Assembly: GCA_900551195.1 (NCBI GenBank) | Contig: URVD01000108.1 | Location: forward strand, 1-6,338 | DNA: 6,338 bases | Direction of reading: 5' to 3' | Source: an uncultured Collinsella sp. | Lineage (GTDB): Bacteria; Actinomycetota; Coriobacteriia; Coriobacteriales; Coriobacteriaceae | Shown here: positions 1 through 5,730 of the stretch, piece after piece | How the letters are laid out: every line of letters starts with the position of its first letter | Numbering within the stretch: the stretch's first letter is position 1 | Made by a program: the position numbers and the translations under genes | The notes under the pieces: generated by a model | The model's database searches: none | What the model saw: only the letters and a program-made list of their open reading frames with translations | What the model was told of the DNA's origin: nothing

Positions 1-546
1 GGCGAGGTTGAGCCCGAGAGCGTCAACGACATCAAGGCCGCCCTCATGGGTCCGCTTTCCGGCCTGGGTGACTCCTTCTTCCTGTCCACCCTGCGCGTCG
101 TCGCCGCTGCCGTGGGCATCAGCCTGTGCCAGGCCGGCAACGTCTTTGGCCCCATCGCCTTCCTGCTCGTCTACAACATCCCGGCGTTCCTGATTCGTAT
201 CTTTGGCGCTATCAAGGGTTATGAGCTAGGCATTGGCTTCCTCGACGAGGCTCAGAAGACCGGCCTGATGCAAAAGATCATGGCCTGCGTCGGCATTGTC
301 GGCGTTATGGTCGTCGGCGCCATGAGCAAGGACATGTTCTGGGCTTCGTTGCCCATCGCCATCGGTCAGGGCGACTCCGCCCAGACTCTCCAGGACATCC
401 TGGACGGCATCATGCCCGGTATGCTCGGTATGGCCGCCTTCTGGCTCTACTACTGGCTGCTCTCCAAGAAGATCAACCCGATGGTCCTGATCCTCTGCAC
501 CATGGTCGTGGGCATTATCGGCGCTTACTTTGGCGTGCTTGCCTAA
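1..546 (+). CDS. PTS mannose/fructose/sorbose-family EIID (copy 1), 5'-truncated
   Basis: This is the C-terminal 181 residues of an integral-membrane EIID subunit, which with EIIC forms the sugar channel of a mannose-type phosphotransferase permease. The frame is open from base 1 (Gly-Glu-Val-Glu-Pro-Glu) to TAA at 544-546. It has the family motif ALMGPLSGLGDS near its start, several hydrophobic segments and the YYWLLSKKINP motif before the last membrane segment. It aligns without gaps to residues 94-274 of the second EIID at 4872-5696 (constant offset of 5150 bases), with about 26 amino-acid differences in 181 (about 86% identity by eye). So roughly the first 93 residues lie upstream of the window. 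Its codons are mixed (GGT, GTT, CGT, TTT occur), unlike the almost purely G/C-ending codons of copy 2. It is probably the last PTS gene of a paralogous upstream operon; that operon is not visible. Confidence 0.93.
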   Translation, partial: GEVEPESVNDIKAALMGPLSGLGDSFFLSTLRVVAAAVGISLCQAGNVFGPIAFLLVYNIPAFLIRIFGAIKGYELGIGFLDEAQKTGLMQKIMACVGIVGVMVVGAMSKDMFWASLPIAIGQGDSAQTLQDILDGIMPGMLGMAAFWLYYWLLSKKINPMVLILCTMVVGIIGAYFGVLA

Positions 547-595
547 TATGTTCGAATCGCGCTTCCATCGCGTCTAACGGTTGCGTCGATCTTTG

Positions 596-632
596 GGGGG
601 CTTGTCGCATCTGCGGCGGCCCCCTGTTTTTT
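596..632 (+). terminator. Intrinsic terminator after EIID copy 1
   Basis: Bases 596-608 pair with 613-624 to give a 12-bp stem with one bulged T at 603 and an ATCT loop. The outer arm is GGGGGC/GCCCCC. It is followed by TGTTTTTT. This is a textbook Rho-independent terminator for the upstream PTS operon. The next gene starts only 27 bases later with no room for a separate promoter, so read-through is probably used to express it at a reduced level. Confidence 0.8.
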
Positions 633-658
633 AAAACTCCGTACGAAAGGGGAGGGCT

Positions 659-1504
659 ATGGTCGTACCCGAGCTTTCGCTCATGAACATCAACCATCGT
701 TACTACAGCATCGAGACGTTTTTTAAGGCTGCAGGTGAGGCCGGCTATCGCAATATCGAGCTGTGGACCGGCTCGATGCACCTGTATGTGGATTGCCATG
801 AGCACGATTCGGTGGATAAGATTCGCGATCTTGCCGCCCAATACGGTATCAAGATCGTGTGCGTGTGCCCCGAGCAGAACAACCCCAAGCCGTGGAACGT
901 CGCGGTGCGCGGTGAGGCGGGCCAAAAACGCATCCTCTCGTACTTTAAGAATGTGATCGACGTTGCCGTTGAGTTGGGCGTGCCGCAGATTCTGGTGACG
1001 AGTGGTTGGGCCTATCTGGACGAGCCGGCTGAGGACGCCTGGGCCCGCAGCGTTGCCATGCTGCGCTCGGTGTGCGACTACGCCGATACGCGCGGTATTC
1101 GCGTCGCGCTCGAGGCCCTGCAGCCGTCGGAGTCCGTGTTGGTCAACACCGCACAGGATGTCGCGCGCATCCTCGAGGCGGTCGATCGCCCCAACCTGAA
1201 GGCATGTATCGACTTTGGCGCCATGGAAGTTGCCGGCGACACAATCGACGGCTACTTTGAGGTTTTGGGCGACAAGATCGTTCACACCCACTTTGTCGAT
1301 GTGGGCGGTGGCACGACGCATCTTGCCTGGGGCGACGGCGAGCGTGATATGCGTGCCGACCTCGAGGCACTCATGCGCCACGGCTATACGGGCTATGTCT
1401 CGGCCGAGACGTGTGACGGCCGCTACTATCAGGATCCGTCCAAGGCGACGACTCAGGTTATCGAGATGTATCGCCGTGTGACAGCGGAGATGGAAGCCGA
1501 ATAA
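659..1504 (+). CDS. Sugar-phosphate isomerase/epimerase, TIM barrel, FrlC-like (ketose-amine 3-epimerase candidate)
   Basis: This is a 281-residue cytoplasmic protein of the AP-endonuclease-2/xylose-isomerase-like TIM-barrel family. From memory it resembles E. coli FrlC (276 residues), which interconverts psicoselysine and fructoselysine. Shared landmarks are AGYRNIELW early on, CPEQNNPKPWN near residues 70-80, a long helix before E152, and a LGDKIVHTHFVD segment. The expected divalent-metal ligands are E152, D185, H211 and E250, with H221 in THLAWGDGE matching FrlC THYIPGEG. The start is supported by GAAAGGGGAGG just upstream. It follows a PTS EIID gene after a strong terminator and precedes the deglycase operon. 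If it acts on a PTS-imported substrate, that substrate would already be phosphorylated, unlike in E. coli. Alternatives are a tagatose/psicose-type 3-epimerase or a hexulose-phosphate epimerase. Family membership is secure; the substrate is inferred. Confidence 0.88.
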   Translation: MVVPELSLMNINHRYYSIETFFKAAGEAGYRNIELWTGSMHLYVDCHEHDSVDKIRDLAAQYGIKIVCVCPEQNNPKPWNVAVRGEAGQKRILSYFKNVIDVAVELGVPQILVTSGWAYLDEPAEDAWARSVAMLRSVCDYADTRGIRVALEALQPSESVLVNTAQDVARILEAVDRPNLKACIDFGAMEVAGDTIDGYFEVLGDKIVHTHFVDVGGGTTHLAWGDGERDMRADLEALMRHGYTGYVSAETCDGRYYQDPSKATTQVIEMYRRVTAEMEAE

Positions 1505-1516
1505 CTAAACTGCGCG

Positions 1517-1559
1517 GTTGCGCCGGAAACGCTTGGGCGGGTCTGGCGCAACGCTTTTA
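1517..1559 (+). terminator. Terminator-like hairpin after the epimerase gene
   Basis: Bases 1517-1524 (GTTGCGCC) are perfectly complementary to 1545-1552 (GGCGCAAC), with a 20-base G-rich loop, and are followed by GCTTTTAT. It starts 13 bases after the epimerase stop codon. The U-tract is short and the loop long, so termination may be only moderate. Confidence 0.55.
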
Positions 1560-1618
1560 TAGCTGGCGAGTTGTGGGGAACCCGTTGGCAGTAGCGCTCG
1601 AAATAGACAACTATTGGC

Positions 1619-1630
1619 GTTGTAATACCA
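1619..1630 (-). promoter_or_regulatory. Possible third, inverted operator half-site
   Basis: Read on the minus strand, this stretch contains TGGTATTACA, which matches the core TGGTATTA of the operator boxes at 1678 and 3928. It lies about 50 bases upstream of the promoter-proximal box in the deglycase operon. With the GG at 1617-1618 it also makes a partial dyad (GG-TT-AATACC). It could be an auxiliary site for repression loops or a chance match. Confidence 0.3.
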
Positions 1631-1676
1631 CTCGGGCGAGGAAACCGACCGTTCGCCGCAAATCTCCGTGAGTTTG

Positions 1677-1722
1677 GATTGGTATTAAATAACAAGCAAT
1701 CGTATGGCTATAATTGGTATCA
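1677..1722 (+). promoter_or_regulatory. Promoter with two operator-like boxes for the deglycase-EIIA-EIIB operon
   Basis: A perfect -10 box TATAAT lies at 1709-1714. No good -35 box exists; the best is TTAAAT at 1685-1690 with an 18-base spacer. Two direct repeats flank the core promoter: GATTGGTATTAAATA at 1677-1691, over the -35 region, and ATTGGTATCA at 1713-1722, running from the end of the -10 box across the expected start point. The repeats are 35 bases apart. Each is an imperfect dyad of the form TTGGTATYAA. The same arrangement occurs at 3927-3970 before EIIC. The layout suggests a regulator that binds both boxes; its gene is not in the window. A GntR/HutC-type repressor is one possibility, because some of that family bind TGGTAT half-sites, but this is inference. 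Confidence 0.75.
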
Positions 1723-1771
1723 GCAAGAAGCGCGATGTATAGAATTGCGCACATGTGATGGGAGGACACAC

Positions 1772-2833
1772 ATGAAGGAGACCGAGAAGATCGAGATCAT
1801 GCACTTCGACCAGGAGGGCTACCTCGAGGACGGCAGGAACGTCTACGAGGCCGGCAAGAAGATGACCGCGCTCGCCGACAAGGTCGCCGACGAGGGCTAC
1901 GACGCCGTGTTCCTGATGGGCGTCGGCGGCACCTGGGACGAGCTCATGCAGCTCGAGTACCTCATGAACAAGTTCGGCGACCGCGACCTCGAGGTCTACC
2001 TGATCCACGCCGCCGAGTGGAACGTCATGGGCCACAAGCGCATGACCGACAGGTCCGTCGTGCTGACCGCCTCCGAGTCCGGCACCACCCCCGAGGTGCT
2101 CGAGGCCGTCGGCAAGATGAGGGAGATGGGCGTGCGCGTCTTCGCCATGACCAACCCCGAGGGCAAGATCGGGCAGGCCGTGGGCGCCGAGAACTGCGTC
2201 ATGATGGCCTCCGACCACGGCGCCGGCGGCTGCGAGAAGGGCTACTACCTCGCCGACTGCTTCGGCCTGCGCCTGCTCAACCGCCGCGGCTGCTTCCCCA
2301 AGTTCGACCTGTTCATCGAGCAGACGAAGGACGTCTGGAAGGACATGCTCGACATCCGCAAGCGCTTCGAGCCGCGCGCCGAGGAGCTCGCCAGGAAGTA
2401 CGCGCTGGCCGACTACACCATGTTCATCGGCTCGGGCGCGCTGTGGGGCGAGACCATCCTGTACTCCATGTGCCTGCTCGAGGAGATGCAGTGGAAGCGC
2501 ATCCGCCACATCACCTCGCACGACTTCTTCCACGGCACGCTCGAGCTGCTCGAGCCCGGCGTCCCGGTGTTCCTGTTCATGGGAGAGGACGAGTGCCGCG
2601 CCCTCGACGAGCGCGTCCGCGCCTTCCTCACCAGCGGCGTGACCGGCGACGAGGACTACGTCATCATCGACACCGCCGAGTACGCGATCCCGGGCCTGGA
2701 CGACGACTTCCGCGTCATCGTGTCCCCCTGGATCCTGTCCGTGCTGACCACCGACCGCCTCGCGCGCAACTACGAGCTGGTCACCAAGCACAACCTCAAG
2801 TACCGCCGCTACTACCACCAGTTCGACTACTAA
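1772..2833 (+). CDS. SIS-domain ketose-amine-6-phosphate deglycase (FrlB/FraB/Gfr-type)
   Basis: This is a 353-residue cytoplasmic protein with two SIS domains (about 25-165 and 205-330). The phosphate-binding SESGTT loop is at 101-106. E238 and H254 are exactly 16 residues apart, in LLEEMQW and DFFHGTLE. This matches E. coli FrlB (LMEFTW and FRHGPLE) and, from memory, the catalytic Glu-His pair of Salmonella FraB. The segment LEPGVPVFLFMGEDE and the C-terminal RRYY-x3-DY also match FrlB. Such enzymes split a 6-phosphorylated Amadori compound into glucose 6-phosphate and the free amine. The start at 1772 is chosen because GGGAGGA lies just upstream; the frame is open back to 1679, but that start lies within the promoter. 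All codons but one GGA end in G or C before the TAA stop, and AGG is used for Arg. This differs from the neighbouring genes. Cotranscription with EIIA and EIIB links it to the PTS substrate. Whether that is fructoselysine, glucoselysine or another Amadori compound is open. Confidence 0.9.
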   Translation: MKETEKIEIMHFDQEGYLEDGRNVYEAGKKMTALADKVADEGYDAVFLMGVGGTWDELMQLEYLMNKFGDRDLEVYLIHAAEWNVMGHKRMTDRSVVLTASESGTTPEVLEAVGKMREMGVRVFAMTNPEGKIGQAVGAENCVMMASDHGAGGCEKGYYLADCFGLRLLNRRGCFPKFDLFIEQTKDVWKDMLDIRKRFEPRAEELARKYALADYTMFIGSGALWGETILYSMCLLEEMQWKRIRHITSHDFFHGTLELLEPGVPVFLFMGEDECRALDERVRAFLTSGVTGDEDYVIIDTAEYAIPGLDDDFRVIVSPWILSVLTTDRLARNYELVTKHNLKYRRYYHQFDY

Positions 2834-2854
2834 TTTCATTTGGGGGAAACCGCA

Positions 2855-3274
2855 ATGAGGCAATACATCTTTGCCAGCCACGCGCATTTTGCGACCGGCA
2901 TCAAAGAGAGCACCGAGCTGCTCTCGGGCGCGCGCGATAACGTCCACGACCTGTCGATGTTTGTCGACGGCCGCACCGACGTCGCCGAGGAGGCCGCCAA
3001 GCTCCTGGCGACCTTCGACCCCGCCGACGACGTAATCGTGTGCACCGACCTGTTTGGCGGCAGCGTCAACAACGAGTTCACCAAGATCGTCCAGACGCGC
3101 CCCAACACCTACCTGGTTGCCAACATGAATCTGCCGCTGCTGATCCAGCTGCTCTTTTCGGACCAGGAGGCTCCCGCCGATCAGGTTATCCGCGAGATCC
3201 TCGCGGCTGACGACACGCGCGTCAAGTTTGTCAACGACCTGCTGACCGATGCGGATGACGAGGAAGAGTTCTAG
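2855..3274 (+). CDS. PTS mannose-family EIIA
   Basis: This is a 139-residue soluble EIIA protein that takes phosphate from HPr and passes it to EIIB. The N-terminal strand ends in FASHAHFATG, where H9 is the expected phospho-histidine of the family. The motif DLFGGS at 65-70 and NLPLL at 92-96 are the other EIIA-man landmarks. Length is typical for a stand-alone EIIA. ATG at 2855 is preferred over an in-frame TTG at 2840 because GGGGGAA at 2842-2848 is well placed for it, and the protein then begins directly with the family's first strand. It starts 21 bases after the deglycase stop codon, so the two are cotranscribed. The C-terminus is a very acidic tail (DADDEEEF). Codons include TTT, CAT and GAT, unlike the deglycase just upstream. 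Confidence 0.93.
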   Translation: MRQYIFASHAHFATGIKESTELLSGARDNVHDLSMFVDGRTDVAEEAAKLLATFDPADDVIVCTDLFGGSVNNEFTKIVQTRPNTYLVANMNLPLLIQLLFSDQEAPADQVIREILAADDTRVKFVNDLLTDADDEEEF

Positions 3275-3295
3275 TCACCGCCTGCTATTAATGGG

Positions 3296-3309
3296 GCCGG
3301 GTTTCCGGC
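3296..3309 (+). other. Small hairpin in the EIIA-EIIB spacer
   Basis: GCCGG at 3296-3300 pairs with CCGGC at 3305-3309 around a GTTT loop. No U-tract follows, so it is not a terminator. It may affect mRNA processing or relative expression of EIIA and EIIB. Confidence 0.35.
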
Positions 3310-3331
3310 ATGAGACCTTTGGGGGTCAATC

Positions 3332-3814
3332 ATGATTCAACTGCTTCGCGTCGACCATCGTCTGCTTCATGGCCAGGTGGCCGTCTCTTGGGTCCAGGGC
3401 TTGGGCTCCGACTGCATCTTCTGCGTTGGCGACAAGGTTGCCAACGATCCCGTCTGGAAGACTACGCTCAAGATGGGAAAGCCGGCCAACGTCAAGCTCG
3501 TCATCAAGGACATGGAGCACGCCATCGAGGCCATCAACTCCGGTGTTACCGATAAGTACAAGATGATCATCTGCGTCGCCAGCATCGCCGAGGCCAAGCA
3601 GCTTGTCGACGGCTGCCCGCAGATCACCTCCATCAACCTGGGCAACACCAAGTCCAAGGACGAGCAGCGTCCCGATGCCCGTAAGATCTCCCGCCAGATC
3701 TTTGTGACTGCTGCCGAGGAAGAGGACATTCGTGAGCTCGTCGGCCGCGGTGTCGAGGTCGAGATTCGCGCTCTGGCCGACGACCCCAAGGTCGATGCCC
3801 TAAGCGCCCTCTAA
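3332..3814 (+). CDS. PTS mannose-family EIIB
   Basis: This is a 160-residue soluble EIIB protein, which accepts phosphate from EIIA and transfers it to the sugar as it passes through EIIC/EIID. The N-terminal motif LLRVDHRLLHGQVAVSW is diagnostic of the mannose/sorbose EIIB family, with H13 in LHGQV as the phospho-histidine. The INLGNT segment at 101-106 is another family feature. Full family length. GGGGG at about 3320 precedes the ATG at 3332. It is 57 bases downstream of EIIA and is the last gene of the deglycase-EIIA-EIIB unit. It is separated from its membrane partners by 294 bases that hold a hairpin and a second promoter. Confidence 0.95.
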   Translation: MIQLLRVDHRLLHGQVAVSWVQGLGSDCIFCVGDKVANDPVWKTTLKMGKPANVKLVIKDMEHAIEAINSGVTDKYKMIICVASIAEAKQLVDGCPQITSINLGNTKSKDEQRPDARKISRQIFVTAAEEEDIRELVGRGVEVEIRALADDPKVDALSAL

Positions 3815-3825
3815 TTGGGAACCAC

Positions 3826-3848
3826 GGGCGGCGCGCACGGCGCCGCCC
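3826..3848 (+). terminator. GC-rich hairpin after EIIB, without U-tract
   Basis: GGGCGGCGC at 3826-3834 is perfectly complementary to GCGCCGCCC at 3840-3848, with a GCACG loop. It sits 12 bases after the EIIB stop. The bases after it (CTATTCGTGG) lack a run of T, so it is a weak terminator or a 3' stabilising structure. Some read-through into EIIC-EIID is likely. Confidence 0.5.
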
Positions 3849-3926
3849 CTATTCGTGGGCGTACCGGATAAACGCTTTACCCGTTACCCCCATCTACCGT
3901 TCACCGGGAGTACACGCCCGTTGAGC

Positions 3927-3970
3927 GATTGGTATTAAATAGTTTTCTCATGACTATATAATTGGTATCA
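3927..3970 (+). promoter_or_regulatory. Promoter with two operator-like boxes for the EIIC-EIID operon
   Basis: The -10 box TATAAT is at 3957-3962. The upstream box GATTGGTATTAAATA at 3927-3941 is identical over 15 bases to the one at 1677-1691. The stretch TATAATTGGTATCA at 3957-3970 is identical over 14 bases to 1709-1722. The bases between the boxes differ, and the box spacing is 33 rather than 35. The best -35 is again the TTAAAT inside the upstream box, with a 16-base spacer. Conservation limited to the boxes and the -10 argues for binding sites of one shared regulator rather than a simple recent duplication. Confidence 0.75.
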
Positions 3971-4108
3971 AATCATTTGCACCGGTTTAGGTGTTAACAG
4001 CACACCGGTACAAGCTGGATCTGTCTAGGCGATTGTCGGCATGGAAAAGGGCGCGCTGACAAGTCGGGAATCGCCGCGCGGATCCAAGAGGGATCAAAGG
4101 GAGGAACA
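3971..4108 (+). other. Structured 5' leader of the EIIC-EIID operon
   Basis: From the predicted start point to EIIC the leader is about 135-140 bases and holds several inverted repeats. ACCGGT at 3981-3986 can pair with ACCGGT at 4004-4009. GGTGT at 3990-3994 can pair with ACACC at 4002-4006, which excludes the first pairing. GGCGATT at 4028-4034 can pair with AATCGCC at 4069-4075. GATCC at 4081-4085 can pair with GGATC at 4091-4095, just before the ribosome binding site. No known riboswitch or antiterminator was recognised. The structures may tune stability or translation. Confidence 0.35.
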
Positions 4109-4882
4109 ATGCTTGTTCAAGCGATCCTCATCGGACTTATCGCTGCCTTCGGTAAGCTCGATTATCAGCTCGGTACGCTCTATGCGTTCCGCCCCATCGT
4201 CCTGTGCCCGCTCGTGGGCCTGGTGCTGGGGGACCTGCAGTCCGGCCTCGCCATCGGTGCGAGCCTCGAGCTGCTCTTCATGGGTTCAATCTCCATCGGC
4301 GCTTACGTGCCGCCCGATGAGTGTATTGGCGGTGTGCTCGCCTGCGCCTTCGCTATTCAGCTGGGTCAGAGCACCGAGGCCGCTATCGCGCTCGCGATGC
4401 CCATCGCCACTCTGTGCCTGGCCATTAAGAACGTCGTCAACGCCGGTATGCCCCTTCTGGTCGACCGTGCCGACGTCTTTGCCAGCAAGGGTAACCTCAA
4501 GGGTATCTACGCTATGCACTGGATTATCGGTCTCGTGATTGTCGTCCTGGCCTTTATCCTGTGCTCGGTCTCCTTCTATCTGGGTGCCGACGCTGTTCAG
4601 GGCCTGCTCGACTTCATCCCGACGTTCGTCCTCGATGGCTTTGGCGTCGCAGCCAACATCCTGCCTGCCATGGGCTTCGCCATGCTCGGCCGCCTGGTGC
4701 TCACCAAGCAGCTCGTGCCCTTCTACTTCCTGGGCTTCCTGCTGTGCTCCTACGCCAACGTGCCCGTCCTGGGCGTCGCCCTGATCGCCATCATCATCGG
4801 CATCGACAAGTTCGACCTGCTCGGCCTGGGCGGAGCCCAGCCCCAGCTTTCCGCGGAAGGGGATGAGGACGATGACTTCTAG
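4109..4882 (+). CDS. PTS mannose/fructose/sorbose-family EIIC
   Basis: This is a 257-residue integral-membrane EIIC subunit that, with EIID, forms the sugar-translocating channel. Family motifs are GASLELLFMG at 50-59 and GAYVPPDE at 64-71, and hydrophobic segments cover most of the protein. Length is normal for the family. AGGGAGG ends a few bases before the ATG. The soluble C-terminal tail is acidic (EGDEDDDF), similar in character to the EIIA tail. The stop overlaps the start of EIID by 11 bases, so the two are translationally coupled. Codon use changes within the gene: up to about 4666 many codons end in T or A, while the 55 codons from 4667 to 4831 all end in G or C, like the following EIID gene. 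Confidence 0.94.
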   Translation: MLVQAILIGLIAAFGKLDYQLGTLYAFRPIVLCPLVGLVLGDLQSGLAIGASLELLFMGSISIGAYVPPDECIGGVLACAFAIQLGQSTEAAIALAMPIATLCLAIKNVVNAGMPLLVDRADVFASKGNLKGIYAMHWIIGLVIVVLAFILCSVSFYLGADAVQGLLDFIPTFVLDGFGVAANILPAMGFAMLGRLVLTKQLVPFYFLGFLLCSYANVPVLGVALIAIIIGIDKFDLLGLGGAQPQLSAEGDEDDDF

Positions 4883-5696
4883 TCCCGAGAACAAGATCAC
4901 GCGCTCCGACCTCGTCAAGAGCGCCGTCAACGTCGGCGCCCTGGGCATGGAGTTCTCCTGGACCTACTACAAGCAGATGAACATCGCCTTCTGCCTGATG
5001 GTCGCCAACATGCTCAAGAAGATCTACGCCGGCCGCCCCGACGACTACGCCGAGGCCCTGCACCGCCACTGCGCGTTCTTCAACATCACCGTCCAGTTCG
5101 CCCCGTTCGTCGGCGGCATCGCGATGGCCATGGAGGAGAAGGTCGCCCGCGGCGAGATCGAGCCCGAGAGCGTCAACGACGTCAAGGCCGCCCTCATGGG
5201 CCCGCTGTCCGGCATCGGCGACTCCATCTTCCTGTCGACGCTGCGCGTGGTCGCCGCCGCGGTGGGCATCAGCCTGTGCCAGGCCGGCAACCCCTTCGGC
5301 CCCATCGCCTTCCTGCTCATCTACAATGTCCCCGGCTTCGCGCTGCGCATCTGGGGCGCCGTCAAGGGCTACGAGCTGGGCGTGGGCTTCCTGGACGAGG
5401 CCCAGAGGACCGGCCTCATGCAGAAGATCATGACCTGCGTGGGCATCGTGGGCGTCATGGTCGTGGGCGCCATGTGCAAGGACATGTTCTGGGCCAGCAT
5501 CCCGGTGGCCATCGGCTCGGGCGAGGACGCCCAGACCCTCCAGGACATCCTGGACGGCATCATGCCCGGCATGCTCGGCATGCTCGCCTTCTGGCTGTAC
5601 TACTGGCTGCTGTCCAAGAAGATCAACCCCATGGTGCTGATCGTGGCCACCATGGTCGTGGGCATCGTCGGCGCGTTCTTCGGCGTGCTGGCGTAA
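4872..5696 (+). CDS. PTS mannose/fructose/sorbose-family EIID (copy 2, complete)
   Basis: This is a 274-residue integral-membrane EIID subunit, the partner of EIIC. Motifs in order are a hydrophilic N-terminus, WTYYKQMNIAF at 30-40, RHCAFFN at 65-71, ALMGPLSGIGDS at 107-118, several hydrophobic segments, and YYWLLSKKINP before the last membrane segment. Two in-frame starts exist, at 4863 and 4872. The later one is chosen because GGAAGGGG at 4855-4862 is nine bases before it but abuts the earlier one; the difference is three residues. It overlaps EIIC by 11 bases. After the first four codons almost all codons end in G or C (AAT is a rare exception), in contrast to EIID copy 1, to which it is about 86% identical over 181 residues. 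It closes the operon and is followed by a strong terminator. Confidence 0.95.
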   Translation: MTSSPENKITRSDLVKSAVNVGALGMEFSWTYYKQMNIAFCLMVANMLKKIYAGRPDDYAEALHRHCAFFNITVQFAPFVGGIAMAMEEKVARGEIEPESVNDVKAALMGPLSGIGDSIFLSTLRVVAAAVGISLCQAGNPFGPIAFLLIYNVPGFALRIWGAVKGYELGVGFLDEAQRTGLMQKIMTCVGIVGVMVVGAMCKDMFWASIPVAIGSGEDAQTLQDILDGIMPGMLGMLAFWLYYWLLSKKINPMVLIVATMVVGIVGAFFGVLA

Positions 5697-5730
5697 GGGC
5701 CCGGCTGCATAGATTTTCGTTGCAACCTGG

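Noticed and set aside
515..1381. Open frame of 288 codons on the minus strand, antisense to the epimerase gene
   Set aside because: The sense strand encodes a well-conserved TIM barrel with intact metal ligands; the antisense translation has no recognisable fold.
1679..1771. N-terminal extension of the deglycase to an upstream in-frame start at 1679
   Set aside because: It would lie on the promoter and operator and lacks a ribosome binding site; ATG 1772 has GGGAGGA and begins like other members of the family.
2017..2940. Plus-strand frame of 307 codons inside the deglycase gene
   Set aside because: Arg/His/Pro-rich out-of-frame shadow of a GC-rich gene; no ribosome binding site and no motif.
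1685..2947. Open frame of 420 codons on the minus strand, antisense to the deglycase gene
   Set aside because: Low-complexity Val/Leu/His/Gly/Ala-rich translation with no known motif. It is open because the sense gene has almost only G/C-ending codons, which removes stop codons from the opposite frame.
4041..4538. Plus-strand frame starting in the EIIC leader and overlapping EIIC, possible leader peptide
   Set aside because: No ribosome binding site before its ATG, Ser/Arg/Pro-rich translation, and it runs far into EIIC in another frame.
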